64,000 bases of DNA from positions 193,204-257,203 of the forward strand of contig NZ_LMCY01000019.1 in the NCBI RefSeq assembly GCF_001425685.1, given 5' to 3'. The translations under genes and the position numbers were made by a program. Position 1 is the stretch's first letter; every line of letters starts with the position of its first letter. The notes beneath the pieces were generated by a model that saw only the letters and a list, made by a program, of their open reading frames with translations, did not search any database and had not been told where the DNA came from. Below, piece by piece: positions 54,547-63,950 of the stretch. Source of the stretch: Massilia sp. Root335 (GTDB lineage Bacteria; Pseudomonadota; Gammaproteobacteria; Burkholderiales; Burkholderiaceae_D).

Positions 54547-55893
54547 CTAGACGATCGTGCCCGGCAGTTCGATCCCGTGCAGGCGCCGGAACAGCTTCAG
54601 CGCGAAGCTGTCCGTCATCCCGGAAATGTAGTCGGTCGCGCCGAGCAGGCGCGCGTACGGCGTGGCGCCGCGGCTGAATTGTTGCGGAATGATCTGCGCG
54701 ATCTTGCGGTCGGCCGCCGAGCGATCCGCTTCCGGCTTGACGAGCGCGGGCACGATCTTGCCCAGCAGGCCGCCGAGGATCTCGAAGCCGGCCGCTTCGA
54801 TCTGCAGCACCGAGGGCGTCGCGTAGATACGGTCGCGCGACAGCATGGCGATCGCCTTGAGCTCGGGCGCGAAGCGGGACGCGCCGGCGAGATCCTGTTC
54901 GAAGCGGCCGTCGATGATCGCGTCGTAGTGCGCGCGGAACACGTCCAGCGCGGCCGCCACGAGATGGCCGATGGCGCGGGCGCGCAGGTATTCCACGCGG
55001 CCCGTGTCGTCGGCCAGTTGTCGATAGGATGGGCTCGCGCTTGCGCCATCGGGAAAGGCGATGGGCCACAGCAGGCCGTGCGCTTCGTCGAACGAGACGC
55101 GGCCGAGGCGATGGCCGTCTTCCAGGTCGACGATGCCGTAGCAGATGTCGTCCGCGGCCTCCATCACGAACGCGAGCGGGTGGCGCGCCCATGCGCCCGG
55201 ACTCTTGCGCACGAGGCCGACCCGCGTGGCGATGCGTTCCGCGGTGGCGGCATCGTCCGCGAAATAGCCGAATTTCTTTTCGCTGATCCTGTCTTTCGCC
55301 GATGCCAGGTCGGAGGCGCGCGGGTACTTCATGAACGCGGCCAGCACGGCATAGGTCAGCTGGAAGCCGCCGTGGTCGACGGCATTCTGCAGCCGCGTCA
55401 CGAGGCGGAAGCCCTGGGCATTGCCCTCGAAGCGCAGGAAGTCCTGGCGCTCGCGCTCGGTCAGGCCGGCGAGCCAGCGATCGGCATGCTCGGCGAACCA
55501 CGACTGGATCGCGGCCTCGCCGGAATGGCCGAACGGCGGGTTGCCGATGTCGTGGGCGAGGCAGGCGGCGGCCACGATGCTGCCGAAGTCCTGCGGTGCC
55601 ATCGACAATGCCGGCGCGCGCTCCTTGATGAATTCGCCGCACAGCATGCCCAGCGAACGGCCGACGGACGACACCTCGATGCTGTGGGTGAGGCGCGTGC
55701 GCACGTAATCGCTGTCCGACAGCGGGAACACCTGCGTCTTGTCCTGCAGGCGCCGGAACGCGCTCGAATACACGAGCCGGTCCCAGTCGCGCAGATAGCC
55801 CGTGCGGCTGCCGCCGTCGCCCTCGTCATCCTCGCGGCCCAGGCGCATCGTCGAGACCAGGCGTTCCCATTCCATCGACATCGATTTCTCCAT
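54547..55893 (-). CDS. dgt: Deoxyguanosinetriphosphate triphosphohydrolase family protein
   Basis: 448 aa HD-domain enzyme that hydrolyses dGTP (or other dNTPs) to nucleoside and triphosphate. Conserved: YSSAFRRLQDKTQVFPL, DYVRTRLTHSIEVSSVGR, the HD pair in AACLAHDIGNPPFGHSGE and SFDEAHGLLWP near the later Asp. The C-terminus is complete. Start MEKSMSMEW; the second Met two codons later is also possible. Confidence 0.9.
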   Translation of the reverse strand: MEKSMSMEWERLVSTMRLGREDDEGDGGSRTGYLRDWDRLVYSSAFRRLQDKTQVFPLSDSDYVRTRLTHSIEVSSVGRSLGMLCGEFIKERAPALSMAPQDFGSIVAAACLAHDIGNPPFGHSGEAAIQSWFAEHADRWLAGLTERERQDFLRFEGNAQGFRLVTRLQNAVDHGGFQLTYAVLAAFMKYPRASDLASAKDRISEKKFGYFADDAATAERIATRVGLVRKSPGAWARHPLAFVMEAADDICYGIVDLEDGHRLGRVSFDEAHGLLWPIAFPDGASASPSYRQLADDTGRVEYLRARAIGHLVAAALDVFRAHYDAIIDGRFEQDLAGASRFAPELKAIAMLSRDRIYATPSVLQIEAAGFEILGGLLGKIVPALVKPEADRSAADRKIAQIIPQQFSRGATPYARLLGATDYISGMTDSFALKLFRRLHGIELPGTIV

Positions 55894-56014
55894 GAACAGT
55901 CATCTCAGGCCCGGCAGCGATGGCCGGCGGCCCAGTGTAGCGCATGGCGACGGCCCGCGACGTGCGCGCGGCGCGTCCGGCAGCACCCGGCGGTGCCGCG
56001 AAACGAACGGCCCG

Positions 56015-56563
56015 TCAGCGCTCGCTGGTCACGGCCGCCAGCAGTTCGGCCGTGTCGGCCGCGCCCATCCTGCGTGCCGCGTCGAGGAGCGCATTCCCGT
56101 CCGCGTCCGGGCGGAAAGGATCGGCGCCGCGCGCCAGCAGCAGGCGGACGATGTCCACGCGGTTGAACATGGCGGCGAACATCAGTGCCGTCTTGCCGTT
56201 CGGGCCCGCGTTGTCGACCGCCGCGCCGTGGTCCAGCAGCAGGGTCGCGATCGCCGTGTCGCCCTTGAACGCGGCGCCGGCGAGCGGGGTCTGGCCGGCG
56301 TCGTTCATGAGTTCCGGATCGGCGCCGTGTTCCAGCAGCACGCGGGCCGCGTCCGCATGGCCGTGGTAGCAGGCCAGCATCAGCAGGCTGTCGCCGCGTT
56401 CGTTGCGCAGGTTGGGCGGCAAGTGCTGGTCCAGCAAGGTCGCGAGTTCCCCGGCCTCGCCGGTGCGCGCGAAGTGGAAGACCTTGCGAACGAAGGCCAG
56501 CGTGTCTTCGTCGAGTTCGCTGGCCGACGGCGGGCGGGACGGTGGCTGCTGCGGCTCCTGCAT
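56015..56563 (-). CDS. Ankyrin-repeat protein
   Basis: 182 aa from MQEPQQPPSRPP. Four ankyrin repeats: RGDSLLMLACYHGHADAARV, DAGQTPLAGAAFKGDTAIA, NGKTALMFAAMFNRVDIVRL and DGNALLDAARRMGAADTAEL. No signal peptide or membrane segment; a cytoplasmic protein-interaction module. The start at 56563 is supported by CAGGAGA just ahead of it; a longer frame to 56650 has no such site. Confidence 0.82.
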   Translation of the reverse strand: MQEPQQPPSRPPSASELDEDTLAFVRKVFHFARTGEAGELATLLDQHLPPNLRNERGDSLLMLACYHGHADAARVLLEHGADPELMNDAGQTPLAGAAFKGDTAIATLLLDHGAAVDNAGPNGKTALMFAAMFNRVDIVRLLLARGADPFRPDADGNALLDAARRMGAADTAELLAAVTSER

Positions 56564-56646
56564 CGTGGTCTCCTGACGGGCATATGGCCCGACAGGATTA
56601 GAACACAACGCCGCGCCGCGCACGGCAACGATGGATTCGTGCGGGA

Positions 56647-57219
56647 TCAAACCCGGCGCTGGAACTCTTCCAGGTGGCGCTCGATCTCAAACACATGCGG
56701 GTCGGGCTTGCCGAGTGCGCGCAGGGCCTTGGCCAGTTCCAGCAGGTATTCGCTGTTCGGCCCGCTCGGGCCACGCGCGGAGGCGATCTGCAGCGCAATG
56801 TCGCGCTCACTCGCCGGGCCGAGGTAGGCCGCGTTCTCGTGCGTGGCGATGTAGACGAGGCCTTCGGCGCTGCCGCCGTCCTCGAAGCGGATGTCGGTCG
56901 CCAGGCGCAGGTAGCCGTTCTTTTCGCGGTAATCGAGGTGGGCGAATTCCTCGGGCGTGACGAGGTAGGCCATGCCGTGGCAGGTCGCAGCGGCGTCCGG
57001 CACGAGGGTCACGACGCGGCCCGGCGCCGCCTCCGTGCCGCGGTGGTCGTGCGAGCCTTGCCAGAAGCGCCGGGTCCAGCCCTCGATGCTGGCGGGGCGC
57101 CGCTCGAGGTACGGGAAGTCGGCCTTGAAGATGAGGGAGCCGTAGCCGAACAGCCAGACGCTGGCGTGGTTGTCGAACTTGCCCATGCGCCGGTTGATCG
57201 CGATGGTGTTGTGGGACAT
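56647..57219 (-). CDS. ChaC-like gamma-glutamylcyclotransferase
   Basis: About 190 aa. WLFGYGSLIFKADFPYLERR is the substrate-binding loop of the ChaC/GGCT fold, and DYREKNGYLR holds the catalytic Glu. ChaC enzymes cleave glutathione to 5-oxoproline and Cys-Gly. The start is uncertain (57252, 57219 or 57186). It does not overlap the LysR gene, which ends upstream at 57254. Confidence 0.8.
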   Translation of the reverse strand: MSHNTIAINRRMGKFDNHASVWLFGYGSLIFKADFPYLERRPASIEGWTRRFWQGSHDHRGTEAAPGRVVTLVPDAAATCHGMAYLVTPEEFAHLDYREKNGYLRLATDIRFEDGGSAEGLVYIATHENAAYLGPASERDIALQIASARGPSGPNSEYLLELAKALRALGKPDPHVFEIERHLEEFQRRV

Positions 57220-57253
57220 CGATGACAGGAGGTTGCGTGGTGGAACCTGCATT

Positions 57254-58387
57254 CTAGCGCGGCCGCAGCGCGCCCGCGGGGTTGTCGGCCGCGCCGACCC
57301 AGTCGAACAGGAAGGCGATGAACGCGGCCGCCGCCGGCGACACCGACCGCTGCTCGCGCGTGTAGACGAAGAAACGGCGCGTCAATACCGGCGCGTCGAG
57401 CGGCAGCATGCGCAGGCCGTGCAGCCGCACGAGCGGCGCGGCGTACGGCATGCAGACCGTCACGCCGAGGCCGGACGCGACCATGGCCAGCGCGGTGGTC
57501 ATGTACGTGACTTCGTGGGCCGGCCGCAGGGCGACGTCGCGCAGATCGGCGGTACGGATGTTGCTGCGGCCATCGCTGCGGCCGTTGGTTCGGCCGTTGC
57601 TGCGGCCATCGCTGCCGTCGTTGTTGCGGCCGTCGCTGCCGTCGTTGCTGCGGCCATCGCTGCGGCCATCGCTGCGGCCGTCGCGTCCGGCATCGCTCCT
57701 GTCATCACGCACGCCGTCATCCGTGCCCGTGCCGCCGCCTTTTGCGCCGGCGCTTCGCCGCGCCATATCCGCCAGCAGACGCTCCGTGAACTGGCCGCGC
57801 AGCGAGATCAGCGGATGCGCGGCCAGGTCGCTCCAGCCGAGCCGGCTGTGCTTCGCCAGGGGGTGATCGTGCGGCACGACGGCTTCGAACGGCATCTCCA
57901 TCAACTCGCGCGCTTCCAGTTGCGGGGCGCCGTCGCGTTCCGGGCCGATGCCGAAATCCGTCTCGCCGGACAGCACGCGCGTCGTCACGGCCTCGACCGG
58001 CGAATCGGACAGGCTGATGCCGATGTCCGGGTAGCGCGTACGCCACGCGGCGATCACCTGCGGCAGCAGGGTGCAGGCCATCAACTGGGGCACCGCCACG
58101 CGCACGATGCCTTTCCTCAGTTGCGCCTGGTCCGCAATGTTCGTAAGCGCACGGTCGAGGTCGTCGATCATCTGGCTGAATAGGGGGTACAGCTCGTTTC
58201 CCGTTTCGGTGAGTGCGATACGCCGCGTATTGCGGTCGACGACACGGACGCCGAGAGTTTGTTCCAACTCTTTGATCAAACCGGACAAAGCGGACTGTGT
58301 AACGTGCATGTACTGCGCCGCAAGCGTAAAGTTACCGGTCTTTGCCAGGGCAACGAAGGCGCGCATCTGGCGCAGGGTGGGATTCAT
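57254..58387 (-). CDS. LysR-family regulator with a tetrapeptide-repeat insertion
   Basis: 377 aa, longer than the usual 300-ish. Typical N-terminal HTH: MNPTLRQMRAFVALAKTGNF, HVTQSALSGLIKELEQTLG. The substrate-binding domain is split by an insert at about residues 224-276 made of (S/N)(D/N)GR units (RSDGRSDGRSND and similar), followed by the normal end of the domain (VALRPAHEVTYMTTALAMVA). It is transcribed away from the FAH/maiA pair across a 95-bp gap and is the likely regulator of those genes. The insertion falls between the two lobes, so the protein may still fold. Confidence 0.85.
   Translation of the reverse strand: MNPTLRQMRAFVALAKTGNFTLAAQYMHVTQSALSGLIKELEQTLGVRVVDRNTRRIALTETGNELYPLFSQMIDDLDRALTNIADQAQLRKGIVRVAVPQLMACTLLPQVIAAWRTRYPDIGISLSDSPVEAVTTRVLSGETDFGIGPERDGAPQLEARELMEMPFEAVVPHDHPLAKHSRLGWSDLAAHPLISLRGQFTERLLADMARRSAGAKGGGTGTDDGVRDDRSDAGRDGRSDGRSDGRSNDGSDGRNNDGSDGRSNGRTNGRSDGRSNIRTADLRDVALRPAHEVTYMTTALAMVASGLGVTVCMPYAAPLVRLHGLRMLPLDAPVLTRRFFVYTREQRSVSPAAAAFIAFLFDWVGAADNPAGALRPR
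57560..57712. repeat. 12-bp tandem repeat array inside the lysR gene
   Basis: Repeated units close to GCGGCCATCGCT with variants (GCGGCCGTTGGT, GCCGTCGTTGTT), about a dozen copies with whole-codon spacing so that the reading frame is kept. On the coding strand these give Arg-(Ser/Asn)-(Asp/Asn)-Gly units. Such arrays change length by slippage. Confidence 0.8.
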
Positions 58388-58482
58388 CAGAAAGTCCGAT
58401 AAATAGAGCGGAAAATATTGTTTGTATGATAGTCCGTTTTACTTTTTAATGGCGGAAACATTAAATCGTTGAAGGAAACGCC

Positions 58483-59508
58483 ATGAAACTCGCTACCCTG
58501 AAGTCGGGCGGCCGCGACGGTACGCTCGTCGTCGTCAGCCGCGACCTGGTCACCTGCCAGGCCGTCCCCAAGATCGCCCGCACCCTGCAGCAGGCGCTGG
58601 ACGACTGGGATCACGTCGCGCCGCGGCTGCTCCAGGTCTACGACCAGCTGAATGCCGGCACCGCCGCCGGGGCGGAATCCTTCATCGAGGAAGAGTGCGC
58701 CTCGCCGCTGCCGCGCGCCTTCCAGTGGGCCGACGGGTCGGCCTACATCAACCACGTGGAACTCGTGCGCAAGGCGCGCGGCGCCCAGGTGCCGCCGTCG
58801 TTCTACACGGACCCGTTGATGTACCAGGGCGGCTCGGACTCCTTCGTCGGCCCGTGCGATCCGATTGCCGTGCTGTCCGAGGAGTGGGGCGTCGACCTGG
58901 AAGCCGAAGTGGCGGTCGTCACCGGCGACGTGCCCATGGGCGCGAGCATCGAGAAGGCGGCGCAGGCCATCCGCCTCGTCATGCTGGTCAACGACGTATC
59001 GCTGCGCAACCTGATCCCCAAGGAACTGGAAAAGGGCTTCGGCTTCTTCCAGTCGAAGCCGGCCAGCGCGTTCTCTCCGGTGGCCGTGACACCGGACGAG
59101 CTCGGCGATGCCTGGCGCGACAGCAAGCTGTGCCTGCCGTTGCAGGTGACGCTGAACGACGCGCCGTTCGGCCGTCCGAACGCGGGCGACGACATGACGT
59201 TCAGCTTCGCCCAACTGATCGCGCACGCCGCGAAGACGCGCGAGCTCGGTGCCGGTTCCATCATCGGTTCGGGCACGGTGTCGAACAAGCAGGGCAGCCT
59301 GCACGGCTCGAGCATCGCCAACGGCGGCGTGGGGTATTGCTGCCTGGCCGAGCTGCGTATGTACGAAACGATCGAGCACGGGGCGCCCAGCACGCCGTTC
59401 CTGCGCTTCGGCGATACTGTCCGTATCGAGATGTTCGATGCCGACGGCGCCAGTGTCTTCGGCGCCATCGACCAGGAGGTTGCACACTATCACGGGAGGA
59501 AGGAATGA
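58483..59508 (+). CDS. Fumarylacetoacetate hydrolase family protein
   Basis: 341 aa FAH-fold hydrolase. N-terminal lead segment (MKLATLKSGGRDGTLVVVSR), then VLSEEWGVDLEAEVAVVTGD (metal-binding Glu), LVNDVSLRNLIPKELEKGFG, FSQL-type SFAQLIAHAAKTRELGAGS and GSGTVSNKQG. Cleaves a C-C bond in a beta-diketone acid, probably fumarylacetoacetate given the neighbour. Overlaps maiA by 4 bases (ATGA). Together they do the last two steps of tyrosine/homogentisate breakdown. Confidence 0.87.
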   Translation: MKLATLKSGGRDGTLVVVSRDLVTCQAVPKIARTLQQALDDWDHVAPRLLQVYDQLNAGTAAGAESFIEEECASPLPRAFQWADGSAYINHVELVRKARGAQVPPSFYTDPLMYQGGSDSFVGPCDPIAVLSEEWGVDLEAEVAVVTGDVPMGASIEKAAQAIRLVMLVNDVSLRNLIPKELEKGFGFFQSKPASAFSPVAVTPDELGDAWRDSKLCLPLQVTLNDAPFGRPNAGDDMTFSFAQLIAHAAKTRELGAGSIIGSGTVSNKQGSLHGSSIANGGVGYCCLAELRMYETIEHGAPSTPFLRFGDTVRIEMFDADGASVFGAIDQEVAHYHGRKE

Positions 59509-60149
59509 AGCTCTATACCTATTTCCGCAGTTCTGCCGCGTACCGGGTGCGTATCGCGCTCAACCTCAAGGGGCTCCAGTACGATGCGGTTCCGGTGCAC
59601 CTGCTGCGCGGCGGCGGCGAACAGCTGCAGGCGAACTACGTCAAGATGAATCCCAGCGGCCTCGTCCCCACCTTCCAGGACGACTACATCACGCTGACGC
59701 AATCGATGGCGATCCTCGAGTACCTGGAGGACGAGTACCCGGAGGTGCCGCTGCTGCCCAAGGATGCCGCCGGGCGTGCGCGCGTGCGCGAGCTGGCGCA
59801 GATCGTCGCCTGCGACATCCATCCGGTCAACAACCTGCGCGTGCTGCGCTATCTCGTGAACGACCTCGGCCTGTCGGAAGAGGTCAAGACACAGTGGTAT
59901 CGTCACTGGCTGCTGGGCGGTCTCGACGTGCTGGAAAAACACCTGGCGCGCGACCCCAGCGCGGGGCCGCTGTGCCACGGCTACCTGCCGACCATCGCCG
60001 ACTGCTTCCTCGTGCCGCAGGTGTTCAATGCGCAGCGCCAGGGCGTCGACATCTCGGCCTATCCGAACATCGCGCGCATCAACGCGGCCTGCGTGGAGAT
60101 CCCGGCCTTCGTGGCGGCGCATCCGTCCCACCAGCCGGACGCGGAATAA
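59505..60149 (+). CDS. maiA: Maleylacetoacetate isomerase (zeta-class glutathione transferase)
   Basis: 214 aa. The SSAAYRVRIALNLKG glutathione-site motif of zeta GSTs follows MKLYTYFR; QSMAILEYLEDEYP and the C-terminal helical domain with NNLRVLRYL and YLPTIADCFLVPQVFNAQR are typical. Isomerises maleylacetoacetate to fumarylacetoacetate, feeding the overlapping FAH. ATG 59505 has AGGAAGGA ahead. Confidence 0.92.
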   Translation: MKLYTYFRSSAAYRVRIALNLKGLQYDAVPVHLLRGGGEQLQANYVKMNPSGLVPTFQDDYITLTQSMAILEYLEDEYPEVPLLPKDAAGRARVRELAQIVACDIHPVNNLRVLRYLVNDLGLSEEVKTQWYRHWLLGGLDVLEKHLARDPSAGPLCHGYLPTIADCFLVPQVFNAQRQGVDISAYPNIARINAACVEIPAFVAAHPSHQPDAE

Positions 60150-60153
60150 GACG

Positions 60154-60190
60154 GACCGCGCGGCGGCGGGTGGGCCCGCCGCGCGGTCCT
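60154..60190. terminator. Strong hairpin between convergent maiA and CBS gene
   Basis: Perfect 14-bp arms GGACCGCGCGGCGG (60154-60167) and CCGCCGCGCGGTCC (60177-60190) with a 9-base loop, between two converging genes. No T-tract follows on either side, so intrinsic termination is likely but not certain. Confidence 0.65.
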
Positions 60191-60199
60191 CCGCCGCCG

Positions 60200-60658
60200 T
60201 CAGTGCCGCGTCTGCGACCCGGTGGTCGAGCGATCCGGCTCGGCCGGCGTCGAGATTTCTTCCAGCGTGTGGTCGATGCCGGCCGAATGCTTGGCCGCCA
60301 TGTCGCCCAGCGAGACGATGCCGACCACCTCGTGCGACGCCGTGTCGACGACGGGCACGCGGCGGATCTGCACGTCGCCCATCTGTCCCAGCACCTCGTC
60401 CACCGTCTGGTTGGGCGCGCAGGTGCGCACGTCGGTGCTCATCACGTCGCCCACGCGCGTCTGTCCCGGCGCCTGGCCGGCCGCGGTCGAGCGGACCGTG
60501 ATGTCGCGGTCGGTGATCATGCCGACCAGCCTCTGGCCGTCCAGCACAGGGATCGATCCCACGTTCAGTTCATCCATCATCTGCGCGGCGCGCTGCACGG
60601 TTTCCTGCGGCGAAATGCTTTGCACGTCGCGGGTCATCACATCCTGAATGGTCTGCAT
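60200..60658 (-). CDS. Tandem CBS-domain protein
   Basis: 152 aa. Two CBS motifs: MQTIQDVMTRDVQSISP ... GMITDRDITVRS and VGDVMSTDVRTCAPN ... GIVSLGDMAAKHS. Stand-alone CBS pairs bind adenine nucleotides and act as regulatory subunits. ATG 60658 is preceded by AGGAGGT, a near-perfect ribosome binding site, so a longer form starting at 60715 is not needed. Confidence 0.87.
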   Translation of the reverse strand: MQTIQDVMTRDVQSISPQETVQRAAQMMDELNVGSIPVLDGQRLVGMITDRDITVRSTAAGQAPGQTRVGDVMSTDVRTCAPNQTVDEVLGQMGDVQIRRVPVVDTASHEVVGIVSLGDMAAKHSAGIDHTLEEISTPAEPDRSTTGSQTRH

Positions 60659-60822
60659 TTGAACCTCCTCGATACGTTCACACGGCGTTAAGACGGAGAT
60701 GCATGATGCACGCATTCGCGCATGTCGGACGCTACGTTGACTTGCGGAACAGCCCGTAAATGAAGGACTTGTGCGAACCCGGCTCGGCTACAATCTGCCC
60801 CTTTTCAACCGTGATCGATGCC

Positions 60823-61605
60823 ATGCCGGACCACGCCAATTCCGCCGCCGTTCCCCCGACCATCGCCGCTGCCCTGGAGCGCGCCGACGCTTCCTGGCGC
60901 CCGCATCTCATTGCCGGCCTCGACGCGATGATGCGCGCCACGCCCGCCTACCTGCCGGATCTGGCGAACGACCATTACCTGCCGACGGCCGGCCGCCTGT
61001 TCGCCGCGTTCGCCCTGCCGCTGCCCGCCGTGCGCTACGTGCTGGTGGGCGAGGGCCCGTATCCGCGCGAAGAGAGCGCGACGGGCGTGTGCTTCATGGA
61101 TGGCGCGGTCGGGCCGCTGTGGTCGGACACGGGCCTGTCGAAGCCCGTCAACCGCGCGACGTCGCTGCGCAACTTCATGAAGATGCTGCTCGTGGCCGAC
61201 GGCCAGCTGAGCCCGGACGACACGGGCGGCGCGGCGCTGGCGCCCGTCGCGAAGGCAGCCGAGGCGAACGGTGCGATCCGGACGCTGGCCGAGTTGCAGG
61301 ACAACCTGCTCGGCCACGGTTTCCTGCTGTTGAATGCGGCCCTCGTGTTCCGCAAGCACGTGCCTCCGGTGCAGGAAGCGCGCGCCTGGGTGCCGTTCCA
61401 GCGGGCCGTGTTCGCCGCGCTGGCGGCGCGGGCCGACAAGCCGACGCTGGTCCTGTGGGGCAAGATCGCCGAGCAGCTGAACAAGGTGCCGGAAACGGCG
61501 GGCTTGCCGCAGATCCACGCCGAGCACCCGTACAACCTGTCGTTCATTCGTCACGCGGGCATGCAGCAACTGTTCGGCCCGATGCATTTGCTGCGCCGCA
61601 GCTGA
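60823..61605 (+). CDS. Uracil-DNA glycosylase-like protein
   Basis: About 260 aa. YVLVGEGPYPREESATGVCFMDG corresponds to the water-activating motif of family-1-type UDG (GQDPY, here GEGPYP), with LLLNAALVFRK, VLWGKIAEQL and HAEHPYNLSFI (HPS-type loop) following in order. Because motif A has Glu instead of Gln-Asp, the catalytic activity and family placement are not certain. ATG 60823 gives MPDHANSA; an in-frame ATG at 60760 is less likely. Confidence 0.75.
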   Translation: MPDHANSAAVPPTIAAALERADASWRPHLIAGLDAMMRATPAYLPDLANDHYLPTAGRLFAAFALPLPAVRYVLVGEGPYPREESATGVCFMDGAVGPLWSDTGLSKPVNRATSLRNFMKMLLVADGQLSPDDTGGAALAPVAKAAEANGAIRTLAELQDNLLGHGFLLLNAALVFRKHVPPVQEARAWVPFQRAVFAALAARADKPTLVLWGKIAEQLNKVPETAGLPQIHAEHPYNLSFIRHAGMQQLFGPMHLLRRS

Positions 61606-61641
61606 AAAGGGGGCGCCAAGCAAAGGCTGGCGAAATACGCT

Positions 61642-61666
61642 ATACTTGACTAAATCGATCAACTAA
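61642..61666 (+). promoter_or_regulatory. Type 1 IscR binding site upstream of iscR
   Basis: ATACTTGACT followed by AAATCGATCAACTAA fits most of the IscR type 1 consensus (ATAxxxGACTxxxxxAGTCxxxTAT) with three mismatches by eye. It lies about 100 bases upstream of the iscR start, where IscR represses the isc operon when carrying its [2Fe-2S] cluster. Confidence 0.7.
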
Positions 61667-61763
61667 TCAGGCTTTTCCGAATGTCCTTGGGGACAGATGA
61701 AAGCTTGACTGGTTGAAGAGAAGCAAGATTTTAACACTGTCTGGAAAACCAACCGGGGTTGTG

Positions 61764-62261
61764 ATGCGTCTGACCACCAAAGGCCGTTTTGCTGTTACCG
61801 CGATGATCGATCTCGCCCTGCGCCAGGGCAATGGTCCGGTCACGCTGTCGGGCATCAGCCAGCGCCAGGCCATTTCGCTGTCCTATCTGGAGCAGTTGTT
61901 CGGCAAGCTGCGCCGGCACGAGATCGTCGAGTCGGTGCGCGGCCCGGGCGGCGGCTACAGCCTGGCGCGCACTGCCGACAAGGTGACCGTCGCCGACATC
62001 ATCATCGCCGTCGACGAGCCGATCGATGCGACCCAGTGCGGCGGCAAGGAAAACTGCCACGGCGCCGACGCTGCCAGCGGCACCCGCTGCATGACGCACG
62101 AGCTGTGGGCCACGCTGAATGCCAAGATGGTCGATTTCCTGGATTCCGTCACGCTGCAGGACCTCGTCGACCAGCAGAAGCAGAAAGAACAGAACGTCGT
62201 GGTGATGCACCGCCCCGCGCCGTCGGAAAATACTGAAGCTAAGCATATTGGAGTGAACTGA
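61764..62261 (+). CDS. iscR: Iron-sulfur cluster regulator IscR
   Basis: Rrf2-family regulator of about 165 aa: [40 protein letters not shown], wing [11 protein letters not shown], and the three [2Fe-2S] Cys in [20 protein letters not shown]. Represses isc when cluster-loaded. The frame extends upstream to 61713, but ATG 61764 gives the standard N-terminus. Its stop overlaps the iscS start. Confidence 0.95.
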   Translation: MRLTTKGRFAVTAMIDLALRQGNGPVTLSGISQRQAISLSYLEQLFGKLRRHEIVESVRGPGGGYSLARTADKVTVADIIIAVDEPIDATQCGGKENCHGADAASGTRCMTHELWATLNAKMVDFLDSVTLQDLVDQQKQKEQNVVVMHRPAPSENTEAKHIGVN

Positions 62262-63517
62262 TGAACGCGCCCTTGGACAAAAAAATCGAGCAGAGCTTCG
62301 CGACTGCGCCGCATTTCCCGATCTACATGGATTATTCGGCCACGACGCCGATCGACCCGCGCGTGGCGGACAAGATGATCCCGTACCTGCGCGAGCAGTT
62401 CGGCAACCCGGCCTCGCGCAGCCACGCGTACGGCTGGAGCGCCGAGGCGGCCGTCGAGGAAGCGCGCGCGCAGGTCGCGGCACTCGTCGGCGCCGATCCG
62501 CGCGAGATCATCTGGACCTCGGGCGCGACCGAATCGAACAACCTCGCACTCAAGGGCGCGGCGCACTTCTACAAGTCGAAAGGCAAGCACATCATCACGG
62601 TCAAGACCGAGCACAAGGCCGTGCTGGACACCGTGCGCGAACTGGAACGCCAGGGCTTCGAGGCAACCTACCTGGAACCGCAGGACAACGGCCTGATCTC
62701 GCTGGAGCAGCTGGAAGCGGCGATCCGTCCGGACACCATCCTCGTGTCGGTGATGTTCGTGAATAACGAGATCGGCGTGATCCAGCCGATCAAGGAAATC
62801 GGCGAACTGTGCCGCAAGAAGGGCGTGATCTTCCACTCCGACGCCGCCCAGGCCACCGGCAAGGTGCACATCAACCTGGAAGAGCTCAAGGTCGACCTGA
62901 TGACCTTCACGGCGCACAAGACCTATGGACCGAAAGGCATCGGCGCGCTGTACGTCCGCCGCAAGCCGCGCGTGCGCCTGGAAGCGCAGATGCACGGCGG
63001 CGGCCACGAGCGCGGCCTGCGTTCGGGCACGCTGCCGACGCACCAGATCGTCGGCATGGGCGAAGCCTTCCGCATCGCCCGCGAAGAGATGGATGCCGAG
63101 ACCGCGCGCGTGAAAGCGCTGCGCGACCGCCTGGCCAAGGGCCTGACGGAGATCGAAGAGGTCTACATCAACGGCGACATGGAACACCGCGTGCCGCACA
63201 ACCTGAACGTGTCGTTCAACTTCGTCGAAGGCGAATCGCTGATCATGGCCATCAAGGACATCGCCGTGTCGTCCGGTTCGGCCTGCACGTCGGCCAGCCT
63301 GGAACCGTCGTACGTGCTGCGCGCCCTGGGCCGCAGCGACGAACTGGCACACAGCTCGATCCGTTTCACCATCGGCCGCTTCACGACCGAAGAAGACATC
63401 GACTTCGCCGTCAACCTGCTGAAGTCCAAGGTCGGCAAGCTGCGCGAACTGTCGCCGCTGTGGGAAATGCACAAGGACGGCATCGACCTGAACTCGATCC
63501 AGTGGGCCGCCCACTAA
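62261..63517 (+). CDS. iscS: Cysteine desulfurase IscS
   Basis: 418 aa PLP enzyme. [37 protein letters not shown], the PLP Lys in [19 protein letters not shown] and the active Cys loop [13 protein letters not shown]. Gives sulfur to IscU. Starts at the stop of iscR; iscU follows 31 bases later. Confidence 0.96.
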   Translation: MNAPLDKKIEQSFATAPHFPIYMDYSATTPIDPRVADKMIPYLREQFGNPASRSHAYGWSAEAAVEEARAQVAALVGADPREIIWTSGATESNNLALKGAAHFYKSKGKHIITVKTEHKAVLDTVRELERQGFEATYLEPQDNGLISLEQLEAAIRPDTILVSVMFVNNEIGVIQPIKEIGELCRKKGVIFHSDAAQATGKVHINLEELKVDLMTFTAHKTYGPKGIGALYVRRKPRVRLEAQMHGGGHERGLRSGTLPTHQIVGMGEAFRIAREEMDAETARVKALRDRLAKGLTEIEEVYINGDMEHRVPHNLNVSFNFVEGESLIMAIKDIAVSSGSACTSASLEPSYVLRALGRSDELAHSSIRFTIGRFTTEEDIDFAVNLLKSKVGKLRELSPLWEMHKDGIDLNSIQWAAH

Positions 63518-63548
63518 TTCACCGAACCGAACACGAAGGAGTACTACC

Positions 63549-63950
63549 ATGGCATATTCCGACAAGGTCCTCGACCACTACGAAAACCCGCGCAACGTCG
63601 GCTCGTTCGACAAGAACTCCGACGACGTCGGCACCGGCATGGTCGGCGCGCCGGCCTGCGGCGACGTGATGAAACTGCAGATCAAGGTCAACGAAGCGGG
63701 CGTCATCGAAGACGCGAAATTCAAGACCTACGGCTGCGGTTCGGCGATCGCATCGAGCTCGCTCGTGACCGAATGGGTCAAGGGCAAATCGCTGGACGAA
63801 GCGCTGTCCATCAAGAACACGCAGATCGCCGAAGAACTGGCGCTGCCGCCGGTGAAGATCCACTGCTCGATCCTGGCCGAAGACGCCATCAAGGCGGCCG
63901 TCGCCGACTACAAGCAGAAGCACGGCGCCGAAGAAGTCAAAGCCGCGTGA
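63549..63950 (+). CDS. iscU: Fe-S cluster scaffold IscU
   Basis: 133 aa. The three cluster Cys are in GAPACGDVMKLQ, TYGCGSAIASSS and KIHCSILAEDA (the last in the LPPVK-IHCS loop that binds HscA). Full length. Ribosome binding site AAGGAGTAC ahead. iscA would be expected next, outside the window. Confidence 0.96.
   Translation: MAYSDKVLDHYENPRNVGSFDKNSDDVGTGMVGAPACGDVMKLQIKVNEAGVIEDAKFKTYGCGSAIASSSLVTEWVKGKSLDEALSIKNTQIAEELALPPVKIHCSILAEDAIKAAVADYKQKHGAEEVKAA

Noticed and set aside
52343..56166. Very long open frames on both strands (about 500-830 codons) across the GC-rich right part
   Set aside because: They overlap the GNAT, NadR-like and dGTPase genes out of frame and read as Arg/Ala/Pro-rich low-complexity protein, typical shadows of GC-rich coding DNA.
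57170..61649. Other long frames opposite or within LysR, FAH, maiA and UDG genes
   Set aside because: No recognisable domains; composition explained by the real genes on the other frame.
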